DNA of 64,000 nt. It comes from an uncultured Rhodospirillaceae bacterium. GTDB lineage: Bacteria > Pseudomonadota > Alphaproteobacteria > Rhodospirillales > Rhodospirillaceae. The notes below the pieces were generated by a model. It worked only from the letters and a program-made list of their open reading frames with translations. It did no database searches and was not told where the DNA came from. Shown in pieces: positions 61,210-64,000 of the stretch. The stretch's first letter is position 1, and each line of letters opens with the position of its first letter. The position numbers and the translations under genes are program-made. The stretch is taken from NCBI GenBank assembly GCA_943787205.1, contig CALSLN010000024.1:22395-86394 (forward strand), given 5' to 3'.

Positions 61210-62142
61210 TCAGTCTGCCGCTCTTGATAGACAGTCTTTTGCGGCGGTGACAATGCTGCCAGCATCAATGTGAAAATATTCTCTAGCATAATTCTGGGAG
61301 CCGACTGTATGCATAAACTCGTCTCGAGTTCCAAGGCAAACGATCGGTGCGTGTATGTCTTTTTGTGCGAGATGAGCTGAGACGTACTCACCAAAACCGC
61401 CATTGGTTGAGTGTTCTTCTACAGTTAACAAGGCGCGAAAACGTTCTGATAAGCTTGATATCAGGGCGTGATCTAAGGGTTTTACCGTATTCACCAAAAC
61501 GACTTCTGCCGATATGCCATGGTCTTCTCGTAAGGCATCAGCGGCTGCAATAGCCTCCGGCCCAATTGTGCCAACGGATAGAATACATATATCGCTACCG
61601 TCACGCACGACAGCGGTTTTGCCAATCCCAACAGCATTCTCTTGAGGAACGAGGTCTTTCTCGCCTTTTTTGCCAATACGAATGTATGTGGGAACACCCG
61701 AGCCTACAGCTTCTCTCAATACAGTTCTAAGCGATGGTGCGTCGTAGGGCGTTAAGACCCGAATATTTGGGATTGCTCGGAAGATTGCGAAATCTTCGAG
61801 TGAATGGTGGGTCGGGCCGAGACTTGCGTACGAGAGTCCAGAACCCGTACCGACAATGACTACAGGCGCGTTATGATAGGCTACGCCAACGCGAATTTGC
61901 TCAAGGCAGCGCGTCGTCGTGAATGGCGTGATTGTATATACGATGGGGTGCAAGCCACTTAGGGCCATGCCGGCCGCAACACTCATCATATTGGCCTCGG
62001 CAATGCCGCAATTCATGAACTGATCGGGGCAACTACCCTTAAGTTTGTCGAACAGTCGGTTGCCAATGTCTCCCGATAGGAGAACCAGTTTTGAGTCTTC
62101 CGCCGCCATGGCGGTTACTTCTGCTGCGAATGCATTTCTCAT
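61210..62142 (-). CDS. Transketolase, C-terminal (pyrimidine-binding) subunit
   Basis: A 310-residue half transketolase. It carries the TPP pyrimidine-binding domain: GDIGNRLFDKLKGSCPDQF, NCGIAEANMMSVAAGMALSG, YASLGPTHHSLEDFAIF and NIRVLTPYDAPSL. The C-terminal fold includes VEEHSTNGGFGEYV. The companion N-terminal subunit is just upstream (62152). Split transketolases are common in specialised sugar pathways; the reaction would be transfer of a two-carbon ketol unit to a sugar. It is nine bases after the N-subunit on the same strand. Confidence 0.9.
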   Translation of the reverse strand: MRNAFAAEVTAMAAEDSKLVLLSGDIGNRLFDKLKGSCPDQFMNCGIAEANMMSVAAGMALSGLHPIVYTITPFTTTRCLEQIRVGVAYHNAPVVIVGTGSGLSYASLGPTHHSLEDFAIFRAIPNIRVLTPYDAPSLRTVLREAVGSGVPTYIRIGKKGEKDLVPQENAVGIGKTAVVRDGSDICILSVGTIGPEAIAAADALREDHGISAEVVLVNTVKPLDHALISSLSERFRALLTVEEHSTNGGFGEYVSAHLAQKDIHAPIVCLGTRDEFMHTVGSQNYAREYFHIDAGSIVTAAKDCLSRAAD

Positions 62143-62151
62143 AATTTGGCC

Positions 62152-63010
62152 CTACGGCTCTATGCCAAGTTCTTTGGCAGCCAAGTCAACTTCCTCAGCT
62201 GTTGGGATTCGATAGTGCCAATTGTTGTCGTCTTCCATGAATGAAACACCGCGCCCTTTAACCGTATTAGCAATAATTGCTTTCGGGCGAGGGTCATCGC
62301 TGTTCTTGGCTACGGCGTCAGCCATTTCTTGAAAAGAATGGCCATCGATCTCTGTGACACACCAACCAAATGCTCGCCATTTATCCGCTAAAGGGGCAAG
62401 GCCAAGTACTTCGTTGCTCCGACCGGTCGCTTGCCACTTATTATAGTCGATAGCGATGGTTAGGTTTGAAACCTTTTGAGCGGCTGCGAGGAGCGCTGCT
62501 TCCCAATTTGAGCCCTCGTTGCATTCGCCATCGCTGAGCACGGCATAAACGGAGTAGGGGGTGCCCGAGATCCGTGATGCTAAGGCCATACCAAGGCCCA
62601 TAGGCAAGCCATGGCCTAGAGAGCCAGTCGCAGCCTCAATACCGGGTAAGGCATTTGGCGTCGGGGGGTGCTCACCAAAGAGGGATCCATTTTCCCCCGT
62701 ACCCATCAAGCGCTGATCTTTCAAAGAAACCCCGTTCCGCTAAGACCTGAAATAGAGCAGGCGCTGCATGGCCTTTGCTCAGAATGAATCTGTCACGCGC
62801 GGGGTCCGTTGGATTTTTGGGGTCGATGTTCACCAATTGCCAGTAAAAAAAGACCAGGAGGTCTAAGCACGAGAGGCAAGACCCGAGGTGCGGCGTTCCC
62901 GATTCATGCGATGTCTTGATGATTCGGTGGCGGAGTGTCTGAGCAATTGAGTTCAGAGAGGCCAAGTCGTGTTGGATCGGTGCTTCTGGCATACCGTATT
63001 GTTTTTCCAC
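62152..63010 (-). pseudogene. Transketolase, N-terminal (TPP-binding) subunit, one frame break
   Basis: The first frame starts at a GTG at 63010 that overlaps the previous stop as TAGTG and gives TSHESGTPHLGSCLSCLDLL, FILSKGHAAPALFQVLAERG and SALDGYG. After the run GGGGG (62694-62698) the frame needs one base less to continue ENGSLFGEHPPTPNALPGIE, GSLGHGLPMGLGMALASRIS, VLSDGECNEGSNWEAALLAA and the TPP-binding end AIDYNKWQATG. The whole is about 285 residues, normal for a split transketolase N-subunit. The second frame has an ATG at 62724, but that piece alone lacks the first 90 residues. A homopolymer error is the simplest explanation. Confidence 0.82.
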
Positions 63011-63999
63011 TAAGGGCGATGCACGTAATTTATCGGGTGCTTGCTGAGTGTGTCTAGGTTGTCTTTAACCCACCCTATGCAATGCTCCAAGCCTGTTTCA
63101 AGGCTTATTTGATCGGTCCAACCGAGTTCAGATTTAATCTTGTCACTATTAAGCCAATAGGCATCGTCTTTGCCGATCCGGTCTGGTGCAACGTTGACGT
63201 TTTCCTCAAAAGAGGCGCCCAGAATCTCGCATATCAATTCAACCAGCTCGCGAATGGACACAATGCGTGGTGTCGAGATGTGGTAGGTCTCCCCAACCGG
63301 TGCGTTCTGCGCAATAGACCACGTGGCTGGCGATACATCATCCATATGGATGAACGACCGGGTGGATATTCCACCCCCATGCAGTTCTAACTTTTCTCCC
63401 GTGAGAATCGATAGAATGGTTCTGGGTATAATTCGATAGAGCCGCTGACCAGGACCATAGACATTCGCCGCCCTGGTGCTGACGACGGGTAAGTCAAAAG
63501 CGTCTCGATATATGTTGAATGTCATGTCGCCTGCAGCGCGAGATACGGCATAAGGCGTTGAGGGATCGAATGGGTGGTCTTCTGTGATCCAACCGTCCGT
63601 GGAACCGTAAACTTCCGGCGTCGTCACATGGACGTACTTGTCTAGAAAATCTACGTGTCTGAGCTTCTCAGCAAGTTTTGCCGCTGATACGACATTCGTC
63701 ATCATCCAGTCCTCAGGATGATCCCAGCTTTGCCCAACCATGCTTTGGGCAGCGAAATTCACAATGGTCGAGAAACGTTCCTTGTTGATGAGAGCCATCA
63801 AAGAATCGAGGTCGTGATTGAGGTCTATTTTCTCGAAGCAAAAGCTGCCTTTTGCTGGTCCCCATTTGTAAGGCAAATAGACGTCGTCAAGTTCGGCAGA
63901 TCGGCTTGCTCCAACGGTATCGACGCCTTGCTTCACGAGATATGAGCTGAAGCTTGACCCAGAAAAAGAGTTGCTGCCTAGGACAAGAACTTTACTCAT
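63010..63999 (-). CDS. NAD-dependent sugar-nucleotide epimerase/dehydratase (extended SDR)
   Basis: A 329-residue SDR complete at the right edge of the window. The N-terminal VLVLGSNSFSGSSFSSYLV is the nucleotide-binding segment; VNFAAQSMVGQSWDHPEDW is typical of sugar dehydratases such as dTDP-glucose or GDP-mannose types. The catalytic Tyr is in TPYAVSRAAGDMTF: Y150 is present but the usual Lys at +4 is Arg154. HVTTPEVYGSTDGWI has the Thr/Glu of a dehydratase active site. The ATG at 63999-63997 opens the protein. With the Arg change, the enzyme may be a variant dehydratase or an epimerase. Confidence 0.87.
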   Translation of the reverse strand: MSKVLVLGSNSFSGSSFSSYLVKQGVDTVGASRSAELDDVYLPYKWGPAKGSFCFEKIDLNHDLDSLMALINKERFSTIVNFAAQSMVGQSWDHPEDWMMTNVVSAAKLAEKLRHVDFLDKYVHVTTPEVYGSTDGWITEDHPFDPSTPYAVSRAAGDMTFNIYRDAFDLPVVSTRAANVYGPGQRLYRIIPRTILSILTGEKLELHGGGISTRSFIHMDDVSPATWSIAQNAPVGETYHISTPRIVSIRELVELICEILGASFEENVNVAPDRIGKDDAYWLNSDKIKSELGWTDQISLETGLEHCIGWVKDNLDTLSKHPINYVHRP

Positions 64000-64000
64000 G

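Overview
The window looks like chromosomal DNA of a free-living, aerobic, Gram-negative bacterium, most likely an alphaproteobacterium. The evidence is a direct-repeat LexA site (GAAC-N7-GAAC) in front of an imuA-imuB-dnaE2 mutasome, a Zur regulator with a palindromic operator, four complete TonB-dependent receptors, several Tat-exported enzymes, and many CaiB/BaiF CoA-transferases, VOC proteins and IclR/GntR regulators. This last mix is common in marine heterotrophic Alphaproteobacteria; the taxonomic placement is inference. No rRNA, tRNA or CRISPR array was recognised. No gap between genes exceeds about 290 bases.

Layout. 1-5 kb: the edge of a flavoprotein, a large secreted metzincin protease with duplicated C-terminal modules, and an FMN-dependent 2-hydroxyacid dehydrogenase. 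5-8.3 kb: two tandem Tat-exported flavin amine oxidases and a frame-broken membrane protein. 8.4-12.3 kb: two tandem IclR regulators divergent from a TonB-dependent receptor. 12.5-25.7 kb: two paralogous methyltransferases with twin-arginine leaders, a metallo-beta-lactamase-fold hydrolase with a cysteine-dioxygenase-like cupin, a GDSL esterase autotransporter, a beta-lactamase-like serine hydrolase, two VOC proteins and a second TonB receptor. 25.7-30.4 kb: a tandem-domain alpha/beta hydrolase, an EamA transporter broken by an amber codon, and an IS3-type element lying exactly between a decapitated lipoprotein gene and the first 85 codons of fadE. 30.5-33.6 kb: a ZnuD-like receptor and zur with its operator. 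33.6-36.5 kb: DinB-like, cysteine-dioxygenase-like, CoA-transferase and SnoaL-like genes. 36.5-42.5 kb: the SOS mutasome imuA-imuB-dnaE2. 42.6-45.8 kb: three consecutive genes carrying eight single-base frame breaks. 45.8-55.1 kb: a SnoaL-like protein, a cysteine hydrolase, a TonB receptor, msrA, a GntR regulator with two palindromic sites, acyl-CoA dehydrogenase and CoA-transferases (one broken). 55.1-64 kb: a surface-glycan or nucleotide-sugar cluster with SDR enzymes, three methyltransferases, a phosphotransferase, a HAD protein and a split transketolase.

Working together. The 5-25 kb block is rich in exported enzymes and outer-membrane uptake proteins, which suggests uptake and periplasmic processing of an unidentified organic substrate. 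The 51-55 kb block looks like a GntR-controlled acyl-CoA pathway. The 55-64 kb block looks like synthesis of a methylated, possibly branched-chain sugar.

A caution applies to the whole window: about fourteen frame breaks were found, mostly single extra bases in or beside homopolymer runs, and they cluster after 42.6 kb. Many may be sequence errors rather than true pseudogenes. Reading across each break restores a full-length family member.
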